62,722 nt of DNA from Candidatus Zhuqueibacterota bacterium (GTDB lineage Bacteria; Zhuqueibacterota; Zhuqueibacteria; Residuimicrobiales; Krinioviventaceae), in contig JAFGSB010000025.1 of NCBI GenBank assembly GCA_016934825.1, positions 1-62,722 on the forward strand, given 5' to 3'. The first letter of the stretch is position 1. Every line of letters begins with the position of its first letter. The notes under the pieces are model-generated. The model searched no databases. It was given only the letters and a program-made list of their open reading frames with translations, and was not told the origin of the DNA. The position numbers and the translations under genes are program-made. Positions 43,511-52,750 of the stretch are shown piece by piece.

Positions 43511-46500
43511 TTAATTTTGCCCCAAAATTTTATTCAACTCATTCAGATTCAACCGGGCTTCTTTATGTGCCGGATCAATTTGTATACATTTTAATAGAGA
43601 ATTTTTGCTGTTGAGCAGATCATCCTTTAAATAATATATTATCCCGAGTTGAAAATAGGTCTCCGGAATATTGGGCCAGCACTTTTCGATCGTTTTCAGT
43701 TCCTTCAGCGCCATGTCATATACGCCAGCGTTCCGGTAAATAGAGGCCAGCCGGAAATGCGGAATCGGCAATTGCGGATCAAGTTCAATTGCTTTTCGAA
43801 AAACAGTGACCGCGTCTTCATACCTTTCCAGTTCAAAATAAATCCGGCCAAGATGATCGTAATCATACGCCCGGTTGGATTGTACTTTTATTAAATATTC
43901 AAGTTCAGTCAAAGCCTCGGCATATCGGCTCGTTCTGTAATAAATCACCGAAAGGGCCTCATGGAAACGTGGATCATCAGGAACATAACCCGCGGCGTTT
44001 CGCAAATGTTCGATCATCCGGCCGGGATCATTATCAAAAAACTTGACAATGTTCGCGGCCATAAACTCTTTTTCAGCCATAACATATTTATCGAGTTGAT
44101 TTTTTACAGTTTTGATCTGTTCTGGGTCTTCTCCGATATTATACAGGATAAAATCCTTATCTTTTTTCAGGGTAATCAGATCATGAACAATAGACGGATT
44201 ACGCGCTTTATTAACGACTTTGCTGAATTCGGCCAGCGGTTTGTTATCTGTATTGGCGGGTGTGTCGGACAAATAAGAAATCAAATCCTCACCCCGACAG
44301 GTATATTGCGCCAGCAGGCTGAACGGCGAAACCACGCCGATACTCGATAAATCATCTTTTACATCCTCGTTTTGCAAACGTCGTATAAGATGCCGGTAAT
44401 CTATTTTAATCGGTTCGGGAGTGCCGATCAACAGGACGAATCCCGCATCAACCGTCCATATACTCGTATGCGGGAAAACATCCATAAATGCCCGGACAAG
44501 GGATTTGTATTCACGTTCGGACATCCAGTTGATGGATATCCACTGGCACATCACCCCGTCTTTTGTAAGCCTGTTTTGGCAGAGCCTGTAGAACTCTTTT
44601 GTGTACAATACACCGCTTAACCGGGAGTGCACCGAATTACAGGTAATAACATCATAATTATTTTTATTGACCAGTAAAAAATTACGGCCGTCATCAACCA
44701 CGACATGAAATAAAGGATGCTGTAAAACATCGCGATTCACAGTGGAAAAAAAACGACAGGCCTCGATAACGGTCGGATTGATCTCCACGCAGGTGACGGA
44801 TTCGGTGGTCGGCTGTATCAAAGAGCGGGACGCGACACCCATACCTAACCCGATAATCAGCGAATTTTGGGGCCGCGGATGCAATAACGATGGCAGGTAT
44901 CCCCGCATTTTATCAACCCTCAGGTCTCCTTCTCCGAACGCGGACAACGAACCGTTGATGTATAATTTTTTCTCCCCGTCCACCTCCTGGAAAACCGTAA
45001 CCGCCCCGGATATCCCCTCTTTGTAAAAAAGCAACCGGTCAGCCCGGTTTAACGAAACCAGTTTTTGAAAATACTGTCCCGACGGGATGGTCATAAAACC
45101 CGGGATGAGCAGGACCAAAACAAGACAAACCATACCAATTTTAAAATATAACCTGAGCCGGGGATTAAAAATTAATAAGATCATTCCGAGTATGATATTG
45201 ATAATGGCTATAAAAAAACCGGCCTTTATCATACCCACCAAAGGGACGAGCAGAAAACCCGCAACAAAAGAACCGGCGATTGATCCCGCGGTATCCAGAA
45301 ACCCGAGCAGACCCACTTTGCGGCCGATTTTTTTTATATTTAAAATAACAATTTTACCGGCTACAGGAAAAGTCATGCCCATTAAAGTTACGGGAACGAG
45401 CATAATCAGGAAATAGATCAAATACTCTTTGCCGAGATTCTGAAACCATCCGTCAATATATTCCGGTCTGATCCGCATGAGATAATGGTAAACATAAGCA
45501 AACGCCGGAAGGATCAAAATCGAAAATACCCCGATCAATATTTCCAGGCCGCCGAATATGTTCAACAGATTCTTTTTCAGATCAATCCATCTGGATACCA
45601 GAAAACTGCCCAAAAACAGGCCGAAGATAAAGGTAAACAACACAGTAGTATAAAAATAAATACTCTTGTCATACGAAATACTCAACAAAATCCGGGTCCA
45701 GATGACTTCATAAGCCAGCGCGCAAAAGCCTTCCAGGGCCAAAATCCATAATACCAATTTTACGGTTGCCCGGGAGTGGATATTGGGAGAATGTTCAGGA
45801 TTTGAACTATTGTCCGGGTTTTTTATTTCATTAGCCGGGGAAAAAGCATATACAAAGATCGGAATATTTCTGTTCACAATAAAAACAATCAGGGCGTTAA
45901 GCAGGTTCAGTCCGGCGGCGGCATAAATGGTATTAATATGACCGATTGACTGAACCAGTATAAATCCGGCCAAAAAGCAGCCGGTTAAAGCCCCAAAATT
46001 ATATAAAGCATAAAGACGGCCGACGACGAAACCCAGAGTATTCAGCCTGCGGATAAAAAATTTACTGACAACCGGAAATGTCCCCCCTATCAGTGTGGTT
46101 GGTATTAAAAGGAAAATAAATACCAGGACAAACCGTAAAATGGATTGAATGAAAAAACCGGCCGGCAGGAAACGGGACACGGCAAGAAAAATATGCTGAA
46201 TGAATTTGAGCGTAATAGGGAAAAATAAGGCAAATATGCCGACGCCCAGTTCAATCATTATAAATATGTTTAACGGATTTTTTACCCTGTCGGCGATTTT
46301 ACCAAAATACAAATTTCCAAACGCCAGACCGGCCATAAATGCCGACAGGACGGCACTGACGGATAGTATGGATACCCCGAAAACACCACTCAGCATCCGG
46401 GTCCACACAACCTGGTACACCAGAGCGCTGGTGCCGGAAAGAAAAAAGGCTAAATAAAGTAAAACTTTGAATTGAGAAACACCGGTTAGGTTATTTGTTA

Positions 46501-46534
46501 ATTCCGGTTTGTTGAGCCGATCTGTTTTTTTCAT
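43511..46534 (-). CDS. Membrane/spermidine-synthase-like fusion with TPR tail
   Basis: 1007 residues. N-terminal MFS-like membrane region (about 20-480, two six-helix halves), a spermidine-synthase-like Rossmann domain (about 550-720; LIIGLGMGVASR, VEINPTV, VVVDDGRNFLL), and C-terminal TPR repeats (about 850-1005; AYDYDHLGRIYFELERYEDAV). Such fusions are common in environmental bacteria; the motif GGGxG of true spermidine synthases is altered to GLGMG, so the transfer reaction is uncertain. It follows the paralogous 757-residue gene by 15 bp. Confidence 0.8.
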   Translation of the reverse strand: MKKTDRLNKPELTNNLTGVSQFKVLLYLAFFLSGTSALVYQVVWTRMLSGVFGVSILSVSAVLSAFMAGLAFGNLYFGKIADRVKNPLNIFIMIELGVGIFALFFPITLKFIQHIFLAVSRFLPAGFFIQSILRFVLVFIFLLIPTTLIGGTFPVVSKFFIRRLNTLGFVVGRLYALYNFGALTGCFLAGFILVQSIGHINTIYAAAGLNLLNALIVFIVNRNIPIFVYAFSPANEIKNPDNSSNPEHSPNIHSRATVKLVLWILALEGFCALAYEVIWTRILLSISYDKSIYFYTTVLFTFIFGLFLGSFLVSRWIDLKKNLLNIFGGLEILIGVFSILILPAFAYVYHYLMRIRPEYIDGWFQNLGKEYLIYFLIMLVPVTLMGMTFPVAGKIVILNIKKIGRKVGLLGFLDTAGSIAGSFVAGFLLVPLVGMIKAGFFIAIINIILGMILLIFNPRLRLYFKIGMVCLVLVLLIPGFMTIPSGQYFQKLVSLNRADRLLFYKEGISGAVTVFQEVDGEKKLYINGSLSAFGEGDLRVDKMRGYLPSLLHPRPQNSLIIGLGMGVASRSLIQPTTESVTCVEINPTVIEACRFFSTVNRDVLQHPLFHVVVDDGRNFLLVNKNNYDVITCNSVHSRLSGVLYTKEFYRLCQNRLTKDGVMCQWISINWMSEREYKSLVRAFMDVFPHTSIWTVDAGFVLLIGTPEPIKIDYRHLIRRLQNEDVKDDLSSIGVVSPFSLLAQYTCRGEDLISYLSDTPANTDNKPLAEFSKVVNKARNPSIVHDLITLKKDKDFILYNIGEDPEQIKTVKNQLDKYVMAEKEFMAANIVKFFDNDPGRMIEHLRNAAGYVPDDPRFHEALSVIYYRTSRYAEALTELEYLIKVQSNRAYDYDHLGRIYFELERYEDAVTVFRKAIELDPQLPIPHFRLASIYRNAGVYDMALKELKTIEKCWPNIPETYFQLGIIYYLKDDLLNSKNSLLKCIQIDPAHKEARLNLNELNKILGQN

Positions 46535-46549
46535 AAGTCTGATTTCGAT

Positions 46550-48823
46550 CTAATAGCTGGTTTCAAAGATATTAGGACGATTGGGATTAAAAGCATATTC
46601 CAGTATGGGTTTGTCGTCGGTGTTTAGCGGAAATTTTTTTATATCCATAACCTGGTCGAATTCGGAACTGACAAATATTCTTCTTTTCTCCAGATTATCA
46701 TATGATAGCAGGCCGGATCGGATCGTATCCTCGCGGAATTTTTTGTTACGGGTCAATCGCGCGTTAATTAAATCCTCATTCAGGTCAAAAGGGGTCTGCG
46801 AAGCGACAAAGAAAAGTGTCTGACTGTATGCCAGGTAGGCATCGACGTACCTGAACTCTTTTTTCAAGGATTTAATCAGAATGGGACCATAATCGCCGAA
46901 AAAATGAATACAAAAAAGACCGTCTTTTTTCAATTTTTGTTTGGCCAATTTAAAATAATCGACCGTATAACAGGATGCGCTGCCGGGCAGGTCGGATTCA
47001 CATACGTTGGAAGAGATAATATCATATTTTTTATCGGTATGTTTCAGATAGTACCGGCCGTCTCCCGAATAAATTTTGGAATTCGGCAGATTATCGACAT
47101 CGTTATTAAATTCCCTGAATAATGAAACCGCTCTGATAACTCCGGGAACGATCTCTACCGTTTCGACCATATTTATCGAATCATATTCCGCGAAAGCGCC
47201 GGTGGTGACCCCGTAACCGAGTCCGACAACCAAAACATCTTTCGGATTTTTGTGAACAAGCAGCGGTATTTGGGCCTGCAATCTCTGTACAGCCGACGCC
47301 GCGGTATTGCCGATCGGAAAAGTAACGATTGTATTATCAGTATATTGATAGTAACCCAGTTCACCGGTATAAACGGTCACCAGCGAACTTGAATCTTCGT
47401 AAAAATATATGAGATCCATTCCTTTTCGTTCCCACGGATATTTTTTAAAATGAACTGCACAAAATATCATGATAACAATCAAAGCCGCCGTTGTAAAAAC
47501 GGAAAAAAGTTTTCGGCGGGCTGTTGTCCTTTCCCAGTGAACCGCTAAAAACCGGTGTCCCAGGACAACGGATAAAACGGATATAAACAGCATGCTGTAA
47601 AACGTCCCCAGAGCCGGAATGAGTACAAACGCAGTCAACAGCGCCCCAGTTATACAACCCAGCGTATTCAATGCATAAGCCTTACCGATGCTGATGGATA
47701 TGGCCCTGATGTTTTTGTTCAGATATTTTATGACGGACGGAAATATGGCGCCGAATGAAAAGCTGGGGATAATCATGATTAAAAAGGCTTCTGAAAATCT
47801 GACAATAATATACTGCCAGTGGACATTTAATTTTAAAGAACTTTCAATAACAGGAATTAAAGAGACGAAATCATTAAAAAATAACAGGGTCAGAAAAGTC
47901 GTAATCCCGATTATAATCTGGAAAAGGGAAAAAACAAACGGTTCCCTGCCGGTTTTATCGATTATCCTGCCGATGACCAGACTGCCGAAAGCGATACCGA
48001 AAATAAATGCGGTTATCATAGTCGTCGAAGCAAAGACCCGGTTGCCGATAATAAACGCCAGCAGTCGCGCATAAATGATTTCATACGAAAAAGAGGTGAA
48101 TCCCGAAATAATAAAAGCAATGGTGAGAAAATAAGCCGTAGCGGGATAAAAATTTGACTGTTTGACCTGTATTGCAGAATTATTTTCAACGGGATGAACT
48201 CTTTTGCTCAAAAAGGCGAGCAACAATCCAAGCAGTCCGATCACCAGGGTTATCGTCACTGCGATAAAGGTTGTTTTACTGAGTCCGAATAACCGGATGA
48301 AGAAAAAACCGGTAACAAAACACCCGATACTTGAGCCTAATGTATTAATACCGTACAGGCCGCCGACCGTTAGTCCGGCTTTGGCTTCGCCGGTATAAAA
48401 ATGTTTGGTCAGCACCGGCAAAGTGCCGCCCATTAAAAATGTCGGCACCAGCAGGATAAAAAATGTGATTAAAAACCGCTGTAAAATCGGGATTATATTC
48501 TCATTGTTCAATACGCCGACCGGCGCCAGGTCCTTGATAACGTAATTGAATAAAAAATAAAGAACCAGGCATGTGATACCGATGCTAAGCTCGAGCAGTG
48601 CGTACAGCAACAATGGGTTGTCATTTTTTTTTGCGACTCTGCCGAACACATAACTGCCCAGGGCCAGACCCGCCAGGTAAGACGCAAAAACCACGGACAG
48701 GGTATAGGTTGTATTTCCCAAAATAAAGGAAAAATATTTTATCCAGAGGATTTCATAGACAAGGGCTGAAAAACCCGAAGCGATAAAAAGAAAAACCAGT
48801 ATACTATTGGTAAAGAATTTCAT
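46550..48823 (-). CDS. Membrane/spermidine-synthase-like fusion
   Basis: 757 residues. MFS-like membrane region in two halves (about 1-470; repeated SGFSALVYEILWIKYFS and ISGFTSFSYEIIYARLLAF openings) and a spermidine-synthase-like Rossmann domain (about 520-660; VLVVGLGYGVTTG, VEIVPGV, YSGDGRYYL). It lacks the TPR tail of its downstream paralogue. The tandem pair probably acts together; the substrate is unknown. Polyamine synthesis is a guess based on fold only. Confidence 0.8.
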   Translation of the reverse strand: MKFFTNSILVFLFIASGFSALVYEILWIKYFSFILGNTTYTLSVVFASYLAGLALGSYVFGRVAKKNDNPLLLYALLELSIGITCLVLYFLFNYVIKDLAPVGVLNNENIIPILQRFLITFFILLVPTFLMGGTLPVLTKHFYTGEAKAGLTVGGLYGINTLGSSIGCFVTGFFFIRLFGLSKTTFIAVTITLVIGLLGLLLAFLSKRVHPVENNSAIQVKQSNFYPATAYFLTIAFIISGFTSFSYEIIYARLLAFIIGNRVFASTTMITAFIFGIAFGSLVIGRIIDKTGREPFVFSLFQIIIGITTFLTLLFFNDFVSLIPVIESSLKLNVHWQYIIVRFSEAFLIMIIPSFSFGAIFPSVIKYLNKNIRAISISIGKAYALNTLGCITGALLTAFVLIPALGTFYSMLFISVLSVVLGHRFLAVHWERTTARRKLFSVFTTAALIVIMIFCAVHFKKYPWERKGMDLIYFYEDSSSLVTVYTGELGYYQYTDNTIVTFPIGNTAASAVQRLQAQIPLLVHKNPKDVLVVGLGYGVTTGAFAEYDSINMVETVEIVPGVIRAVSLFREFNNDVDNLPNSKIYSGDGRYYLKHTDKKYDIISSNVCESDLPGSASCYTVDYFKLAKQKLKKDGLFCIHFFGDYGPILIKSLKKEFRYVDAYLAYSQTLFFVASQTPFDLNEDLINARLTRNKKFREDTIRSGLLSYDNLEKRRIFVSSEFDQVMDIKKFPLNTDDKPILEYAFNPNRPNIFETSY

Positions 48824-49000
48824 ACCGCGACCTTGTTTTGTATAGCAAATTTTTAATGATTTACCACAAAAAAGTATCGACAGGTGATTCGTGATTTATC
48901 CGTTAAAAATAATGTAACACATAAACGTTCAAATATCAAAGATAAATTCAACTGCCATAGAGCGGTGAAATATTAAAACCGCACAGTCAAACAAATAAAT

Positions 49001-51250
49001 CTATTTTAACGGCTCGGGAACCAGATCATAATAAACGGTTTTATTATTTATGCCCACATTGATATACCGCCTGCTGATGACCGGACTTTTACCATCGACG
49101 CTGTACCCGGCCAGCAGTAAATAACCGCCGGGTTTTTCCGGCAGTTCCACCTTGGCGGGAAAATACGCTTTGCCGTACCCGGGTATTTTAACTGACAGTA
49201 ATTGCCTGCTCACCTCTTCCCCGTTGTTATTCAGCACTCTGAGTGTGACGACGCCGCCGGACTGTTTTCCAAAGTCGTTCACTCCCACCAGGTTGAGCAA
49301 AAGTTCCCCGCCGGGTGAGAAGGGTTTAATATTGTGAATGTACCGGTGATCCGGCAGATCGATATATACGGCTGCCGGGGCGAAACAATGCCGGAACCAT
49401 TCAAGGGTACGGCCGGGAATCAAATCTCTGATATTGCCGTAAAACCAGTCCCCGGTATGACCGTAGTTATTGGTCAAATAACAAAAAGCCAGCACGCCGG
49501 CAAAAGACCGTTCGGCGCGCAGCCATTCGGTTTCCAGTTGCAGCCAGTATGCCTGGAATTCGCGGTTTTGCTGCGAATGAGCATTTTCGCCGACAAAATA
49601 GTCATACTGGTTGTGGGTCAATTTGGCCGGTCGGCCGTCTCTCCACAACCATACCCAGCCGTATTCATTGACAAGCTGGGACGCGCTGCTGTTCAGGGTT
49701 TTATCATAACGCGCCGGCCAGTTATCGATATCGCCAAGGGGATATGGCGACCGGTCTTGATCATCGGCATATTGCCGCAGGGTTTGTCCCCATCCGGCAG
49801 CACGGTACGGGTGCGGCTCATCCATCTCGTCCTGGGCCATGTGCTCGGAAGTCATATAACCCGCGTCCCAGATACGCGTAGGATCCAGTTTTTTCAGTTC
49901 AGGTATCAATGCATTGCCGATAAACGGGTCCCAGTTTTCATTGATCGCGTCCCAGATGGCTATAGAAGGGTGATTTCCGTCGCTCCACACCCAGTCTGTG
50001 TATTCCCTGCGGATCTGTTCATCCCAGCCGTGATTCTGCCAGTACAGCCACTCATTCTGGAACAACATCCCGTATTCATCCGCAATATCATACCAGAAAG
50101 AAGGCGCGATTCCCACACAGATACGCATGGCGTTCCAGTTCAGTTTTTTGGGGATATCAATCAACAATTCTTTCACCCATTCGCGGTCCCAGGGTAGTTC
50201 CCGGCAACCAGGGTCCTCAAAAAAACGGTGCAGGGTTATATTTGTACCGCGTAAAATCATTTTTTCGCCGTTCAGGGTAAAATACTTGCCGTCGTGGCCG
50301 AATTCCCGCATGCCGAAGGTAATATTTTTAAAATCACTCGGTTTATCCTTTTCCAATAAAACGATTTCCGCCCGGTACAAAAAAGGATCATCGACGCTCC
50401 ATAAATGTGCGTTCTTTATCGGAATATCCTCCTCAACCCGGGTTAAATTATCCCGTTTGGTTAAAACCTTTGTCTTGAAAGGAACAGTAACCGGTTTATC
50501 GCTTTTATTTTCAAATATCGATATTTGAACCGTACAGGAATCCCGCATCACGTCGCCATAATCGATTTGCTGCATATAAAAATTTCTGATTAATAATTTA
50601 ACGGTCACCTTTTGTTTCTGTAAAAGGGGTAGTACAAGCGCCCGGTGCACCCGCATATTACCGGTAAAGGATAGATAAACATCATCCCAAATGCCGGGAA
50701 GGTAATTCATTTTTTCCTTATCCGTGCTGCCGGCGGCTTCGGCAGGCAGCCATGCGCGGTCCCCTACCCTGATTAAAATCTCGTTGTCAGCACCGAATCG
50801 TAGGGTGCGGGTAACGTTGAATTCAACCGGAGTATAACAGGCCATAGAAGTACCCATATCCATTACGTTCACCATTACCTGTGTCACGTACTTGCTTTTC
50901 AGAATGGTCAATACCGCATTCGAATTTTTGTATTCCGCGGGAATCTGTATTACCCGCCGATACCAGTTGTACCTCGGTTTATAAGTTGTTGCATAAGGGC
51001 TGCCCGAAGCGCCCTTGCTTTCGGTATCAATTACAAAAAGGTTTTCATATTGATCAATACTGGGATTGGCCATGTGAATCAGGCCGGGAACAGGAATTTT
51101 GCGGGTAAATTGTTGTGGAGGAATTGCGGTTTTTGTCTGCTCAAAATCCCAGGCGCCGTTCAGATTTACTGTTCGACGGCCCAGTGTTTGCGCGTTTAAA
51201 TGAATAAACACAAAAAATATTAAAAAAAACAGAGACAATACTTTTCGCAT
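49001..51250 (-). CDS. Exported glycoside hydrolase family 2 enzyme
   Basis: 749 residues. Signal peptide (1-20, ending NAQ). Then the GH2 order: jelly-roll sugar-binding domain (about 25-190), Ig-like domain (about 200-310), TIM-barrel catalytic domain (about 315-620). The acid/base is E438 in DAINENWDP; a likely nucleophile lies in the later VNEYGW. Members act on beta-galactosides, glucuronides or mannosides, so the substrate is open. GGAGG before the ATG. Probably periplasmic. Confidence 0.82.
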   Translation of the reverse strand: MRKVLSLFFLIFFVFIHLNAQTLGRRTVNLNGAWDFEQTKTAIPPQQFTRKIPVPGLIHMANPSIDQYENLFVIDTESKGASGSPYATTYKPRYNWYRRVIQIPAEYKNSNAVLTILKSKYVTQVMVNVMDMGTSMACYTPVEFNVTRTLRFGADNEILIRVGDRAWLPAEAAGSTDKEKMNYLPGIWDDVYLSFTGNMRVHRALVLPLLQKQKVTVKLLIRNFYMQQIDYGDVMRDSCTVQISIFENKSDKPVTVPFKTKVLTKRDNLTRVEEDIPIKNAHLWSVDDPFLYRAEIVLLEKDKPSDFKNITFGMREFGHDGKYFTLNGEKMILRGTNITLHRFFEDPGCRELPWDREWVKELLIDIPKKLNWNAMRICVGIAPSFWYDIADEYGMLFQNEWLYWQNHGWDEQIRREYTDWVWSDGNHPSIAIWDAINENWDPFIGNALIPELKKLDPTRIWDAGYMTSEHMAQDEMDEPHPYRAAGWGQTLRQYADDQDRSPYPLGDIDNWPARYDKTLNSSASQLVNEYGWVWLWRDGRPAKLTHNQYDYFVGENAHSQQNREFQAYWLQLETEWLRAERSFAGVLAFCYLTNNYGHTGDWFYGNIRDLIPGRTLEWFRHCFAPAAVYIDLPDHRYIHNIKPFSPGGELLLNLVGVNDFGKQSGGVVTLRVLNNNGEEVSRQLLSVKIPGYGKAYFPAKVELPEKPGGYLLLAGYSVDGKSPVISRRYINVGINNKTVYYDLVPEPLK

Positions 51251-51344
51251 AATATCCTCCCTGCAAATATATTTGTTTTTTAAATTTAGTTAAAATTGTA
51301 TCCATTATCAACCGAATTTAATGAATCATTTAAAATATTTCCCG

Positions 51345-51366
51345 GGTATCCGGTTTACCGGAATAA
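51345..51366. repeat. Dispersed palindrome copy R7
   Basis: GGTATCCGGTTTACCGGAATA: a shortened copy of the palindrome family upstream of the GH2 gene. Confidence 0.5.
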
Positions 51367-51430
51367 TACAACCACAAAAAAATTCTTTTTATAAAAGTAA
51401 TGTAAACCAGGGGGGATTTGTTGAGAGGTC

Positions 51431-51463
51431 AAAAACAGGGCGAATAGTTTTCCGCCCTGTTTT
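51431..51463 (-). terminator. Intrinsic terminator after msrBA
   Basis: AAAACAGGGCG pairs with CGCCCTGTTTT across a loop of about 10 nt and is followed by T's on the minus strand, 42 nt after the msrBA stop codon. It isolates that gene from the GH2 gene. Confidence 0.8.
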
Positions 51464-51504
51464 AAGTTACCCTGAAATTAACCTGAACATTTGAATCCGC
51501 AGAA

Positions 51505-52464
51505 TCAAAATCTCTTGGTATAAAAATGACAATAAGGCTGTTTACCGTTATGCTGATAGTAATCCTGATGATAGTCCTCGGCTTTCCAGAATTTGTCCGC
51601 TTTGATCAATCTGGTGTCGACTTTATAATCCTTGTCATGCAAAATCTTTAAAAGTTTTTCCGAAATTTGTTTCTGTTCGTCATTCGTATAAAAAATAACC
51701 GATAAATATTGTTCGCCAATATCGGGACCCTGACCGTTTTTCTGCGTGGGATCGTGAATCTCAAAAAACAATTTTGCCAATTCCTCGAATGACGTTTCAT
51801 TCGGATCGAATTCAACTTTGACGGTTTCCACATGCCCGGTGTTACCTTCACAGACTTCTTTATAAGTCGGATTTGCTTTACTACCGCCCATATATCCCAC
51901 CGTTGTTGATTTTACTCCTTTAGCTTTTTGCAGATAATATTCCGTACCCCAGAAACAACCACCTGCAAAATAGGCGTTCTGGATTTTCTCTTCCGCGACG
52001 GTGGGTACAAAATTCAATGAAATTGAATTTACACAATGCCGTACATTTTTAGGGGTAAAACCTTCACCGATGAAAACATGTCCCAGATGCGCACCGCAGT
52101 TATTACAAATAATTTCCGTACGCTGGCCGTCCGCGTCAACCTGACGTTTAACAGCATTCGGGATTTCATTATCAAAACTCGGCCAGCCGCAAAAAGAATC
52201 GAACTTGTCCGCGGAACGATACAAAGGGGCTCCGCAACGCTTGCACGTATAGGTCCCCTTTTCCGTAAAATTGTAATATTTGCCCGAAAAAGGTGCTTCC
52301 GTGCCCTTTTGGATGATAACCTGTTCCTCCTCCGGTGTTAGTTTGTTATACTTCATATCCTTGTCCTTTGCCATCATTGTAGAATGATATAATATTAAAT
52401 TATAGGCGATAAAAGCAAATAAAAAAATATTTAGCACTGAAACTATGGTCATTCTCTTTTTCAT
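51505..52464 (-). CDS. MsrB-MsrA fusion methionine sulfoxide reductase
   Basis: 319 residues. N-terminal membrane anchor or signal (about 8-27), MsrB domain (about 38-155) with zinc pairs C74/C77 and C120/C123 and catalytic C144 (VRHCVNS), then MsrA domain (about 160-315) with catalytic C170 (GGCFWG). Repairs both S and R methionine sulfoxides; the leader places it in the periplasm. The order B-then-A differs from the common A-then-B fusion. GGAGG before the ATG. No TGA-coded selenocysteine at either active site. Confidence 0.93.
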   Translation of the reverse strand: MKKRMTIVSVLNIFLFAFIAYNLILYHSTMMAKDKDMKYNKLTPEEEQVIIQKGTEAPFSGKYYNFTEKGTYTCKRCGAPLYRSADKFDSFCGWPSFDNEIPNAVKRQVDADGQRTEIICNNCGAHLGHVFIGEGFTPKNVRHCVNSISLNFVPTVAEEKIQNAYFAGGCFWGTEYYLQKAKGVKSTTVGYMGGSKANPTYKEVCEGNTGHVETVKVEFDPNETSFEELAKLFFEIHDPTQKNGQGPDIGEQYLSVIFYTNDEQKQISEKLLKILHDKDYKVDTRLIKADKFWKAEDYHQDYYQHNGKQPYCHFYTKRF

Positions 52465-52750
52465 GATGACCTCCTGATAAATACGTGTTACCCGAATTTA
52501 ATCATGCCAAAATGTTATCCATTTAAACAATTGAAATATCTATTTATTTCCTGTAATAACATTAAATGTAAAAATATTGTCAGGGTTTCAATAAAACATC
52601 CTGATATCCGAACGATATAGCAAAATAAAGCAACTTTGCCTGCAAATATATTTTTAATCATCTAATTCACAAAAGTGGATCATTAACAATATATTACTAT
52701 ATCAGGAAATGAGTAAAAACAGATTGATGATTTATGGAGATAAAAGAAAT

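Noticed and set aside
44742-45026. Plus-strand frames across the membrane/spermidine-synthase genes
   Set aside because: Antisense shadows of a fully conserved protein on the other strand.
49334-50197. A 287-codon frame on the plus strand
   Set aside because: It lies wholly antisense inside the GH2 gene, which has clear domains and catalytic residues; it is a mirror frame.
51505-52464. Selenocysteine at the MsrA or MsrB active site
   Set aside because: Both catalytic positions (C144, C170) are plain Cys codons; no in-frame TGA.
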